Below are positions 1-5,982 of a stretch of 14,880 bases of DNA, piece after piece. Numbering within the stretch: position 1 is the first letter of the stretch; each line of letters begins with the position of its first letter. Below the pieces are notes generated by a model. That model was not told the DNA's origin and did no database searches. It saw only the letters and a program-made list of their open reading frames with translations. A program made the position numbers and the translations under genes. The stretch comes from Actinomycetes bacterium (GTDB lineage Bacteria; Actinomycetota; Acidimicrobiia; Acidimicrobiales; SZUA-35), in assembly GCA_024227975.1 (NCBI GenBank), contig JAAETV010000619.1, positions 1 through 14,880 on the forward strand, read 5' to 3'.

Positions 1-632
1 GCCTGATCACGGTCCCGGGGAGTGCCCATGGCCTGCTGTACAGCCATGAACCGGCCATCCAAGATCCTGGCGCCTGGCAACCGTTCGATATCCACGATGA
101 GCCGGGGACGCAGCCCCGCCAGGGCATCACAATGCTGCTCAACGAAAGCCTCGAGCGATCCGTCGAGCCCATTGGCCTGCACCACCTCGGCGTTGACGAT
201 GTTGTTGTCGAGCCAGAGCCCGTAGGCGCTGCGGTCGGCACTGGCGATCCGTCGTCCTGGCTGGTCGACCTGATCAATGGAGGTGATATCTGACCCGGCC
301 GGGACGAGATAGGTGACCTCGATCTCACAGTAGGCAGAGGTGAAGTTGATCTCCTTCGCTCGCTGAGGCTCGGCCCCGATGTTCCCAACATCCCAAGCCC
401 CGGTTCCACCGTCATCGGCGACGGCTCCCGGCGTCTTGTAGCGGAGCAGCTCGATCCCGACCCCGAGCTGTTGGGCCAAGGTCCGGGCCATGTCTGGCGA
501 TACCCCCTCGGGATCGCCCTTGTCGCTCATACCCGTCACCAGTAAGAAGTTGCTGAGATTGATGGCGGCCCGCAGGGTGCCAGTGGGAGCCAACGCCGCC
601 ACCGCAGCATCGGATGGTTCAGGAAAGCCCAT
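1..632 (-). CDS. Solute-binding (SBP_bac_3-like) protein, partial; C-terminus beyond the left edge
   Basis: The minus strand is open from an upstream TAA near 670 to the window edge, giving about 210 codons. The translation matches family-3 periplasmic solute-binding domains of ABC importers. It begins PTGTLRAAINLSN, continues with GVSPDMARTLAQQLG, then AWDVGNIGAEPQRAKEINFT, IEVTYLVPAGSDI, IASADRSAYGLWL, and ends at the edge with GRFMAVQQAMGTPRDRD, a near-C-terminal signature of one subgroup. About 30-40 residues are probably missing. No signal peptide or lipobox is present: the frame upstream of the ATG at 632 closes after only 12 codons. The only other start is a GTG at 650, so the protein as read would be cytoplasmic. 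I see no transporter permease or ATPase gene next to it. It lies 129 bp downstream of the beta-helix gene on the same strand. The family call is firm; ligand and role are unknown. Confidence 0.82.
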   Translation of the reverse strand, partial: MGFPEPSDAAVAALAPTGTLRAAINLSNFLLVTGMSDKGDPEGVSPDMARTLAQQLGVGIELLRYKTPGAVADDGGTGAWDVGNIGAEPQRAKEINFTSAYCEIEVTYLVPAGSDITSIDQVDQPGRRIASADRSAYGLWLDNNIVNAEVVQANGLDGSLEAFVEQHCDALAGLRPRLIVDIERLPGARILDGRFMAVQQAMGTPRDRDQ

Positions 633-761
633 GGCCGCCGAGTCTCGCACGCCGACCGAAGCGTTTTACAGCTGGCTCGGCTGGATCGCGCGACCCCTGA
701 AGACGGTGAGACCGAGACGGCCACTCACCAAGGGTCAGCGAGGGTAGAGCGAGGACGAGGG

Positions 762-2189
762 CTAGGAGGCTACGAACTCGTAGGCACCGACGTCGGGTCC
801 GACGGCGGGACGGGGGTTGCCGTCGGCGTCGAGGGCGAGGAGGGGCTGCACGTCGATGGCCTGATCGATCAGGATGCTGCCGACCAGGAGACGGAAGTCA
901 GCGACGGAAGGGTCGACGGAGGGGGAGACCATCCCAGGATCACCCTCGGTGACGAGATCGAGATTGGTTTCTTGGCCCGACGGGGTATCGGTCACGAACA
1001 CATTGCCCCCCATCACAGCCTTCTCCGCTTCGATCACCTTCACCGCCGCCAAACCAGGTTGGCTCCAGGCCACATTGTTGAGCAGCTGGGTGTCGAACGA
1101 GCGAACTACGGCAATCTCGACGCGCCCACCGGCCAGACCCTCCGTCTGGCCGTTGTGGAAGGTGGTGTTGAACACGATGTCCACCCCGATGGCCCGGTTC
1201 ACGATGATGCCCCGACCCCCATTGTTGAATGCGATGTTGTTTGCCACCAGGGTGCGGCCCGTGTAGCCGAAGTCCTTGGCCTCGTCGATGATGATCCCGT
1301 TGCCGTCAGTGATGATGTTCTGGCCCGGAGCCCATCGGGAATACACCTTGTTCTCGTTGCCATAGATGATGTTGCCGATGACCTTGTCGTGATAGCCGTC
1401 CTCCGCGGGCTCGGTGTCATAGTTGCGGCTGTGCCAGACGGAGATCCCGCTCCCCTGCTCGGTACCCCAAAACGAGTTGTCGAAGACCTCATTCTCGTAG
1501 ATCTCCAGATTGGCCGACTCGACAGCCGAGATCCCCCCCACCGGCATGTCGGAGATGATGTTGCTGGCCAGCCTGACATGATGGGAGTTGCGGATGAGCA
1601 GACCCCATCCGTAGGGGTTGTCGACGCCATAGTTCTCACCCCTGATCCGCAAGCCCGACACCTCAACATAATTGGCTCGGATCGACATCGCGTTGCCGCT
1701 GCTCGGCACCAGCTCAGGGGAATGACCGGGAGCGGCGGCAATGCGGACCCAGGCCTCGGGGGCTCCATCGGACTCGATCACATAGTGGGCATTGCCCGGC
1801 TCCAGTTGCTCGGAGTACTGGCCATCCATGACGTAGAGGGTCTGGCCGGGGTCCAATCGGTCGATGGCAGCCTGGAGCGAGGCCCAAGGCGTCTCGACCG
1901 TCTGGCCGTCGCTGTCGTCATTGCCGATCATCGAGCTGACGAACAACACATCGGGATCAGTATCGAGACTAGTGGTGGTCTCACCGGAGCCGGCCGAAAC
2001 CTCGGACGATGGCCCGATGGGAGGCACGGTTATCGCGACCGCCTCGCCTGTTACCGCTCCCGTGCTGATTCGCGGGGTTGCGACATGCTGGCTGGGGCGA
2101 GTGCCCGTCAACCCGACACTGAGGACGAACGTCGCCGACGCTACGACCCCGAATACCGCGATCTGCCATACGCGTGGGTTGATTCGCAC
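762..2189 (-). CDS. Right-handed parallel beta-helix repeat protein with N-terminal membrane anchor/signal
   Basis: A protein of about 475 residues. Residues about 8-28 (WQIAVFGVVASATFVLSVGL) form a hydrophobic segment after a short basic N-terminus, so it is either a signal peptide or an uncleaved anchor. A Ser/Thr/Pro-rich spacer of about 50 residues follows. From about residue 80 the features are those of pectate-lyase-like extracellular beta-helices: WASLQAAIDRLDPGQTLYVM at the start of the fold, then repeated short strands with Asn ladders such as LLIRNSHHVRLASNIISDM, NLEIYENEVFDNSF and TLVANNIAFNNGGRGIIV. The C-terminus DADGNPRPAVGPDVGAYEF is typical of secreted bacterial beta-helix proteins. 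Carbohydrate or cell-surface work is probable, but I see no diagnostic lyase catalytic triad. The frame opens at TTG 2192; GTG 2189 is preferred because the purine-rich GAAGG lies 7 nt upstream of it. It lies 156 bp downstream of the TetR gene and is probably co-directional with it. Confidence 0.85.
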   Translation of the reverse strand: MRINPRVWQIAVFGVVASATFVLSVGLTGTRPSQHVATPRISTGAVTGEAVAITVPPIGPSSEVSAGSGETTTSLDTDPDVLFVSSMIGNDDSDGQTVETPWASLQAAIDRLDPGQTLYVMDGQYSEQLEPGNAHYVIESDGAPEAWVRIAAAPGHSPELVPSSGNAMSIRANYVEVSGLRIRGENYGVDNPYGWGLLIRNSHHVRLASNIISDMPVGGISAVESANLEIYENEVFDNSFWGTEQGSGISVWHSRNYDTEPAEDGYHDKVIGNIIYGNENKVYSRWAPGQNIITDGNGIIIDEAKDFGYTGRTLVANNIAFNNGGRGIIVNRAIGVDIVFNTTFHNGQTEGLAGGRVEIAVVRSFDTQLLNNVAWSQPGLAAVKVIEAEKAVMGGNVFVTDTPSGQETNLDLVTEGDPGMVSPSVDPSVADFRLLVGSILIDQAIDVQPLLALDADGNPRPAVGPDVGAYEFVAS

Positions 2190-2345
2190 CAATCCGCCTT
2201 CTCAGCCAGGGCAGACCATGCTTCTCGCCACCATCGGCCGCATGTCGCAGTTCCGCCAAGGATCGATTGTACTGATGGACGGGTGTCGCACCAGGTCGCC
2301 GGGGCATCCAACTCACCGGATCGCAGCGACAATGACCCAACCGAC

Positions 2346-3029
2346 CTACGTCAGCCCAGGTTCAATCACCGTTCGGGTTGATGGATGGGCCTGGGACTCG
2401 GCCACAGACGCCGCCAGCAGCCCGACAGGCCCCGCGATCTCGCCGGTGATGGCGGCCCCGATGACCAGGTTGACGAACAGCTCGGCCGGGATCGTGGCGG
2501 GAGCCAGATCGAGGGCTGCGGCCAGGGCGGCAACTATGGAGCTGGTCACCTCGGTTCTAGCTTGTGTGAGGGCGCCGGCCAGGCGCTCATCATCCTCGGG
2601 GCCCGGGGTCGAGACAACGGCCGCGCTAGCCCCGATCCATAGATTCCAGCGTCGTGATCGCATGGCGGCAGCAACGGCGCTGGCGAAGAGCGATCCAATC
2701 GAATCAGAGGGAAGACCGCCCGGTGAGCTGTCGGCGGTGGCTGTGATGGCCTCGGCGATGTCATCGCCCCGATAGCGAGAGACGGCGGTTGCCACCACGT
2801 CGAGCTGGAAGTCCCGCTGATCGGCCCAGATCCGACCGTAGATCGAGCCATGGGTCAGACGGATGTTGTCCTCGGCGAGCAGCAGGGTGAGAGCGTCGTC
2901 GAGGCGGACACTGTTGGCGAAGCCACGCAGGCCGTCGCGTTCCAGGAGGATTACTGCCGCCTCCCGGACCAGGCGAGAGGTCTCTTCCCGTGTCCGCCGG
3001 TGAGATCTGCTTGACATCGGGCCCATCAT
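2346..3029 (-). CDS. TetR/AcrR-like transcriptional regulator
   Basis: A 227-residue protein, within the normal TetR range. The N-terminal DNA-binding domain covers about residues 13-75: TREETSRLVREAAVILLERDGL forms helix 1, and LTHGSIYGRIWADQRDFQLDVV carries the recognition helix and helix 4 in an atypically spaced form (a longer insert between helices 1 and 2 than in classical TetR). The remaining all-helical, Ala-rich part would be the ligand-binding/dimerisation domain; its ligand is unknown. Two ATG codons abut at 3029 and 3026, with another at 3017; none has a clear Shine-Dalgarno. The gene is divergent from the nfeD-flotillin genes. The 180-bp gap between them holds a six-unit repeat array and a perfect inverted repeat, so autoregulation and control of the divergent operon are plausible inferences. 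A 156-bp gap with no recognisable gene separates it from the beta-helix gene downstream. Confidence 0.78.
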   Translation of the reverse strand: MMGPMSSRSHRRTREETSRLVREAAVILLERDGLRGFANSVRLDDALTLLLAEDNIRLTHGSIYGRIWADQRDFQLDVVATAVSRYRGDDIAEAITATADSSPGGLPSDSIGSLFASAVAAAMRSRRWNLWIGASAAVVSTPGPEDDERLAGALTQARTEVTSSIVAALAAALDLAPATIPAELFVNLVIGAAITGEIAGPVGLLAASVAESQAHPSTRTVIEPGLT

Positions 3030-3048
3030 AGCGGATCATGCAACCAGT

Positions 3049-3124
3049 ACTTGCAAGTATCAGTCGCAAGCTTCACTCGCAAGTGTGGGTCGCAAATGTC
3101 AGTCGCAATACTGCTCGCAAGTGT
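3049..3124. repeat. Six-unit 13-bp-period direct repeat, candidate operator array
   Basis: Units start at 3051, 3064, 3077, 3090, 3103 and 3115 (spacings 13, 13, 13, 13, 12). They read TTGCAAGTAT, TCGCAAGCTT, TCGCAAGTGT, TCGCAAATGT, TCGCAATACT and TCGCAAGTGT. The invariant core is GCAA. Unit 1 sits in a perfect 10-bp palindrome ACTTGCAAGT (3049-3058), and unit 3 in a near-palindrome CACTCGCAAGTG (3074-3085), so the array may be tandem degenerate dyads. It fills the start-proximal part of the divergent promoter region between the TetR gene and the nfeD/flotillin genes. The repeat is seen directly; a regulatory role is inference. Confidence 0.7.
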
Positions 3125-3146
3125 TGCTGGAGTAGACAACTACGGG

Positions 3147-3162
3147 GTTCCTGAGCAGGAAC
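3147..3162. promoter_or_regulatory. Perfect 16-bp inverted repeat, candidate operator
   Basis: GTTCCTG-AG-CAGGAAC: two exact 7-bp arms around a 2-bp spacer, between the 13-bp array and the leader ORF upstream of the NfeD-like gene. The form and size suit a dimeric regulator such as the TetR-type protein encoded divergently. As RNA it could also form a small hairpin close to the leader's ribosome site. The structure is certain; its function is inferred. Confidence 0.5.
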
Positions 3163-3179
3163 AGACCAGGAGTGTCACA

Positions 3180-3212
3180 ATGAACCGGGGAGAAGCGGGG
3201 GGAATGTCGTGA
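3180..3212 (+). CDS. Putative 10-residue leader peptide (uORF) overlapping the NfeD-like gene
   Basis: ATG at 3180 follows a strong Shine-Dalgarno AGGAG (3168-3172) at 7-nt spacing. It reads MNRGEAGGMS and stops at TGA 3210-3212. Its last bases overlap the GTG start of the next gene (GTGA, 3209-3212), the arrangement typical of translational coupling. The next gene has its own purine-rich site (GGGGGGAA) inside the uORF. No amino-acid run suggests classical attenuation. It could instead be a chance ORF in a 5' leader. Confidence 0.4.
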   Translation: MNRGEAGGMS

Positions 3213-3739
3213 CTGCGGTGTACATCTTGGCCACCATCGTCGGGCTCCCCCTCGTCGCCTACGCCATCCTCGGTGGCGACGACGGCGACGCCGGTGAGGG
3301 CCCGGACTTTGAAGACGGCAGCATCTTCGGCTATTTCTCGCTCGGTACCCTGTCGTTCTTCGGTGGGTTCTTCGGCCTAACCGGCTTGGCCCTCACCGCC
3401 GCCAGCAGTGGAGCGCTCGTCACATTCGTCCTGGCCGCCATCGTCGGTGTCATCGCCGCCGGCACTCAGCGAAGCTTGCTGCGCTATATCGCCCGCACCT
3501 CGGCCAGTAGCCATCTGAGTGATGTCGATTTCACCGGCAAGGCAGCCACGGTTGTGGTCCCCGTCGAGGCCGGTCGACGAGGCCAGATCCTGATCCAGGT
3601 CTCCGGGGAGCGTCACCAGCTCACGGCCGAACTGGTGGCTGGCGATCACGGCACGCTCGGCGTCGGCTCATCGGTCGTCGTCGTGTCGATCGAGGGTGGC
3701 ATAGCCCGAGTCTCGAACCTCGACCCCGAGCTGGCCTGA
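3209..3739 (+). CDS. NfeD-like membrane protein with C-terminal OB-fold
   Basis: A 176-residue protein starting at GTG with GGGGGGAA just upstream. Three hydrophobic segments are visible: about residues 3-22 (VYILATIVGLPLVAYAILGG), about 40-65 (Gly/Phe/Leu-rich, LGTLSFFGGFFGLTGLAL) and about 68-88 (VTFVLAAIVGVIAAG). The soluble C-terminal part from about 105 (VDFTGKAATVVVPVEAGRRG to SNLDPELA) has the small beta-barrel pattern of NfeD/YqiJ-type OB domains. NfeD proteins are membrane partners of SPFH proteins and are nearly always encoded beside them. Here a flotillin starts 75 bp downstream, which supports the call. The likely role is in assembling or stabilising flotillin microdomains. An acidic stretch GDDGDAGEGPDFEDG (about 23-37) follows the first segment. 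Confidence 0.8.
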   Translation: MTAVYILATIVGLPLVAYAILGGDDGDAGEGPDFEDGSIFGYFSLGTLSFFGGFFGLTGLALTAASSGALVTFVLAAIVGVIAAGTQRSLLRYIARTSASSHLSDVDFTGKAATVVVPVEAGRRGQILIQVSGERHQLTAELVAGDHGTLGVGSSVVVVSIEGGIARVSNLDPELA

Positions 3740-3814
3740 CCCTGTCGGCTATCTGGCCAACCCCTGACTCCATCCCCGCCCGAACTCCCCACCAACCCAA
3801 CCCAAAGGAACAAT

Positions 3815-5449
3815 GTGTCTGTCGTCATTGCAGGCGTGATCGTGCTGGTCGCCATCCTCGCTGCTTTTCTGGCCGTCAGGTCCCTGATCGTGATCTGTCC
3901 CCCAAACCGGGTGGCCGTCATCTCCGGTCGTAAACGGACCCTGAGTGATGGCCGCACCGTCGGCTACCGGGTGCTCAAAGGGGGCCGCACCTACCGGGTC
4001 CCCATGCTCGAACGAGTGGATTGGGTCGAGCTCAACACAATGCCGATCGAGGTGAGCGTGACCAATGCGTTCTCCAAAGGGGCGATCCCGCTCAATGTCC
4101 AGGGCATCGCCAACGTGAAGGTCTCCAGCACCGAGAGCCTCCTCTCCAACTCCGTCGAGCGCTTCCTCGACACCGATCAGGACCATATCGCCCAGATCGC
4201 CAAGGAAACCCTCGAGGCCAACCTCCGAGGCGTGCTGGCCACCCTCACGCCCGAGGAAGTCAACGAGGACCGACTCAAGTTCAGCCAGACCCTGATCGAA
4301 GAAGCCGACGACGATGTCAAGGTTCTGGGCCTCGAGCTGGACACGCTGAAGATCCAGAATGTGACCGACGAGGTCGGGTACCTGGAGTCGGTTGGGCGTC
4401 GCCGCACCGCCGAGGTGTTGAAGTCGGCCCGGGTGGCCGAAGCCGAACGGTCGGCTGAGTCAGAAGAGGCTGAAGCCCGGGGCCGTCAGCGGGCCGAGAT
4501 CGCCGCCGCCAACGCCAACCTTCAGATTGTGGAGGAGCAGAACACCCTCCGGGTCCGGACCGCCGAACTCGAAGGCGTGGCCGTGGCCAAGGAAGCCGAG
4601 GCCAAGGTGGCCGGTGAGAAGGCTCGGGTCGTTGCCCAGCAAGACCTGGAGCAGGAACGCATCGAGCTGGAGCGCAAGCGGCTCGAAGCCGATGTGGTGG
4701 CACCCGCTCGAGCCGAGCTGGAGGCCAGCCGTCTGGCGGCCCAAGCCGAAGCGGCAACCATCATCGAAGACGGCAAGGCTCAAGTCGAAGTGTTCGAGCG
4801 ACTGGTGGCCCAGTACAAGGCGGCGGGCGACGACGCCCAGCGGATCTTCGTGCTCAACATGTTGCCGGACCTGGTGGATCGGATTGCGTCAACGGTCGAG
4901 GGTGTGGCCATCGATCGGATCTCGGTCATCGACAGTGGGGGTCAAGGGTCAGGAATACCCGGTGTCCTGGGTCAGCTACCGGCAGCCGTCATCAACCTGG
5001 CTGAACAGATGGAGACGGCGACCGGGGTCGACATCCTCTCCTCCATGCGTCCCAGCGGCAGTGACGACGGTGGCGATGGCGGATCTGCCTCCTCCAAGGC
5101 CGACCAGCGAAGCTCGAGTGGGGGGAGTGGGTCGCAGCCAGTCCAGCCGTCCATATCCACCGCCAGCACACCTAGTGCCAGCCCGCCCGAGGCCGATGGT
5201 CCAACCCCACCACAGGCTCAGGCGGCCGCAGAGCCGAGGCCGACACCTCGACCATCGAGCCCCAGGCGGCCCCCATCTGGACCATCCCCGGCAAAGCCCC
5301 CAGCGGCGGGGCACCCTCCAGCCGGACCACCCCCGGCACCGCGCCGGCCACCGGCTCCGAGGCAGCCTCCAGCACCTCCGTCAGCCGGCCGGACCCCCTT
5401 GCCCCCATCGGACCCTGAATACCGGCTACGCGGCCCAGGTTTCGACTGA
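3815..5449 (+). CDS. Flotillin-family (SPFH/band 7) protein with Pro-rich C-terminal tail
   Basis: A 544-residue protein. The GTG start has AAAGGAA about 6 nt upstream. Residues 2-25 are a membrane-anchoring hydrophobic segment. The SPFH domain runs from about 28 to 200 and includes VAVISGRKRTLSDG, GRTYRVPMLERVDWVELN, VTNAFSKGAIPLNVQGIANV and LEANLRGVLATLTPEEVNED. A long Glu/Ala/Arg-rich coiled coil of EA repeats (about 195-335) and an oligomerisation segment (ADDAQRIFVLNMLPDLVDRI, then an ISVIDSGG motif near 370) complete a YqiK/flotillin architecture. Bacterial flotillins scaffold ordered membrane domains and influence envelope stress, secretion and membrane fluidity. From about 415 to the end the protein is low-complexity, first Ser/Gly/Asp then strongly Pro/Ala-rich, about 130 residues more than the usual family end. 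It is co-directional with the NfeD partner. Confidence 0.9.
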   Translation: MSVVIAGVIVLVAILAAFLAVRSLIVICPPNRVAVISGRKRTLSDGRTVGYRVLKGGRTYRVPMLERVDWVELNTMPIEVSVTNAFSKGAIPLNVQGIANVKVSSTESLLSNSVERFLDTDQDHIAQIAKETLEANLRGVLATLTPEEVNEDRLKFSQTLIEEADDDVKVLGLELDTLKIQNVTDEVGYLESVGRRRTAEVLKSARVAEAERSAESEEAEARGRQRAEIAAANANLQIVEEQNTLRVRTAELEGVAVAKEAEAKVAGEKARVVAQQDLEQERIELERKRLEADVVAPARAELEASRLAAQAEAATIIEDGKAQVEVFERLVAQYKAAGDDAQRIFVLNMLPDLVDRIASTVEGVAIDRISVIDSGGQGSGIPGVLGQLPAAVINLAEQMETATGVDILSSMRPSGSDDGGDGGSASSKADQRSSSGGSGSQPVQPSISTASTPSASPPEADGPTPPQAQAAAEPRPTPRPSSPRRPPSGPSPAKPPAAGHPPAGPPPAPRRPPAPRQPPAPPSAGRTPLPPSDPEYRLRGPGFD

Positions 5450-5546
5450 GCTGGCTCGAAAACCGAGGCTGAAGTGAACCTCATTCGGCCGGTGGGATTG
5501 GATCGCAGTAGTGTCGGGATCCACCCACCGGGTCCGAAGGAGGACG

Positions 5547-5960
5547 ATGGCCATCAAGTCCGTTGAAGACATGGTTGCCGAGGCCCGCAGGAGTCTCGAC
5601 AATCACACCCCGGCCGAAGTCAAGCGCCGGGTCGACCAGGAGGGCGCCCTCCTGGTCGATATCAGAGATGTACGCGAACTCCAGCGTGGCGGGGTCATCC
5701 CTGGTGCCATGCACGCCCCCCGAGGGATGCTGGAGTTCTGGGTCGACCCGGCATCGGTGTACTTCAAGCCGATCTTTGCTGAGGACATCGAGTTCGTCCT
5801 CTATTGAGCGTCTGGTGGGCGGACAAGTTTGTCTGCGAAGACTCTCAAGGAAATGGGCCTGCCTCGTGTCTCCCACATCGAGTCCGGGTTCGAGGGCTGG
5901 AAGGAAGCGGGCCTCCCCGTCGTCGACTACGAGACCTGGCGGGCCGAGCGCCACAAGTAG
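5547..5960 (+). CDS. Rhodanese-like sulfurtransferase, probable selenoprotein (TGA at the catalytic Cys position)
   Basis: A single-domain rhodanese of 137 residues if the in-frame TGA at 5805-5807 is read through as selenocysteine (residue 87). The start is ATG 5547, with GAAGGAGGA just upstream; GTG 5511 is a weaker alternative. Before the TGA come LLVDIRDVRELQ (about 35-46) and GVIPGAMHAPRGMLEFW (about 49-65), both characteristic of the family. The residue before the TGA closes EFVLY, where the family has VLYC. After it the same frame continues ASGGRTSLSAKTLKEMG, with the active-site loop Arg at +5, then GFEGWKEAGLPV, ending at TAG 5958-5960. A stem-loop follows directly after the TGA. Rhodaneses transfer sulfane sulfur via a cysteine persulfide, and a selenol there would be more nucleophilic. 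The next gene, a dehydrogenase, starts 22 bp on. Alternatives are a pseudogene with a TGC/TGT-to-TGA change, a sequencing error, or an 86-residue truncated product without an active site. Confidence 0.75.
5805..5844 (+). promoter_or_regulatory. Candidate bacterial SECIS element immediately 3' of the in-frame TGA
   Basis: The RNA folds into two stems. The upper stem pairs 5819-5824 (GCGGAC) with 5831-5836 (GUCUGC), six pairs including one G-U. Its loop is AAGUUU (5825-5830), which can tighten to GU by two A-U pairs. The lower stem pairs 5810-5813 (GUCU) with 5839-5842 (AGAC). An internal loop of GGUGG on the 5' side and GA on the 3' side separates them. The loop G (5827) lies 20 nt after the TGA, the same distance as the GG of the E. 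coli fdhF element and inside the spacing used by bacterial SECIS models. No clear bulged U like that of fdhF is seen. The folding was done by eye. Confidence 0.6.
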
Positions 5961-5982
5961 CAGCGGATGGGAGGCGGGACTC

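Noticed and set aside
536..724. A short minus-strand ORF near the N-terminus of the solute-binding gene
   Set aside because: It is a shifted frame over the solute-binding gene start with Arg/Ser-biased composition. It could only matter if a frameshift hides a longer N-terminus, for which I see no evidence.
972..2381. A 469-codon plus-strand ORF opposite the beta-helix gene
   Set aside because: It has no recognisable domain and an Asp/Val/Gly/His-biased composition typical of antisense frames in high-GC DNA. The minus-strand gene has a clear fold.
3049..3124. The 13-bp array as a CRISPR
   Set aside because: The units are far too short, the spacers are only about 3 bp, and there are no cas genes.
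5485..5530. A possible hairpin (GGTGG...CCACC) before the rhodanese as a terminator
   Set aside because: The arms are short with bulges, the loop is long and there is no T-run; not strong enough to list.
5547..5960. Treating the rhodanese as a simple pseudogene or as an 86-residue protein
   Set aside because: The frame is intact and conserved on both sides, the TGA coincides with the catalytic Cys, and a SECIS-like fold follows. The pseudogene option is kept only as an alternative.
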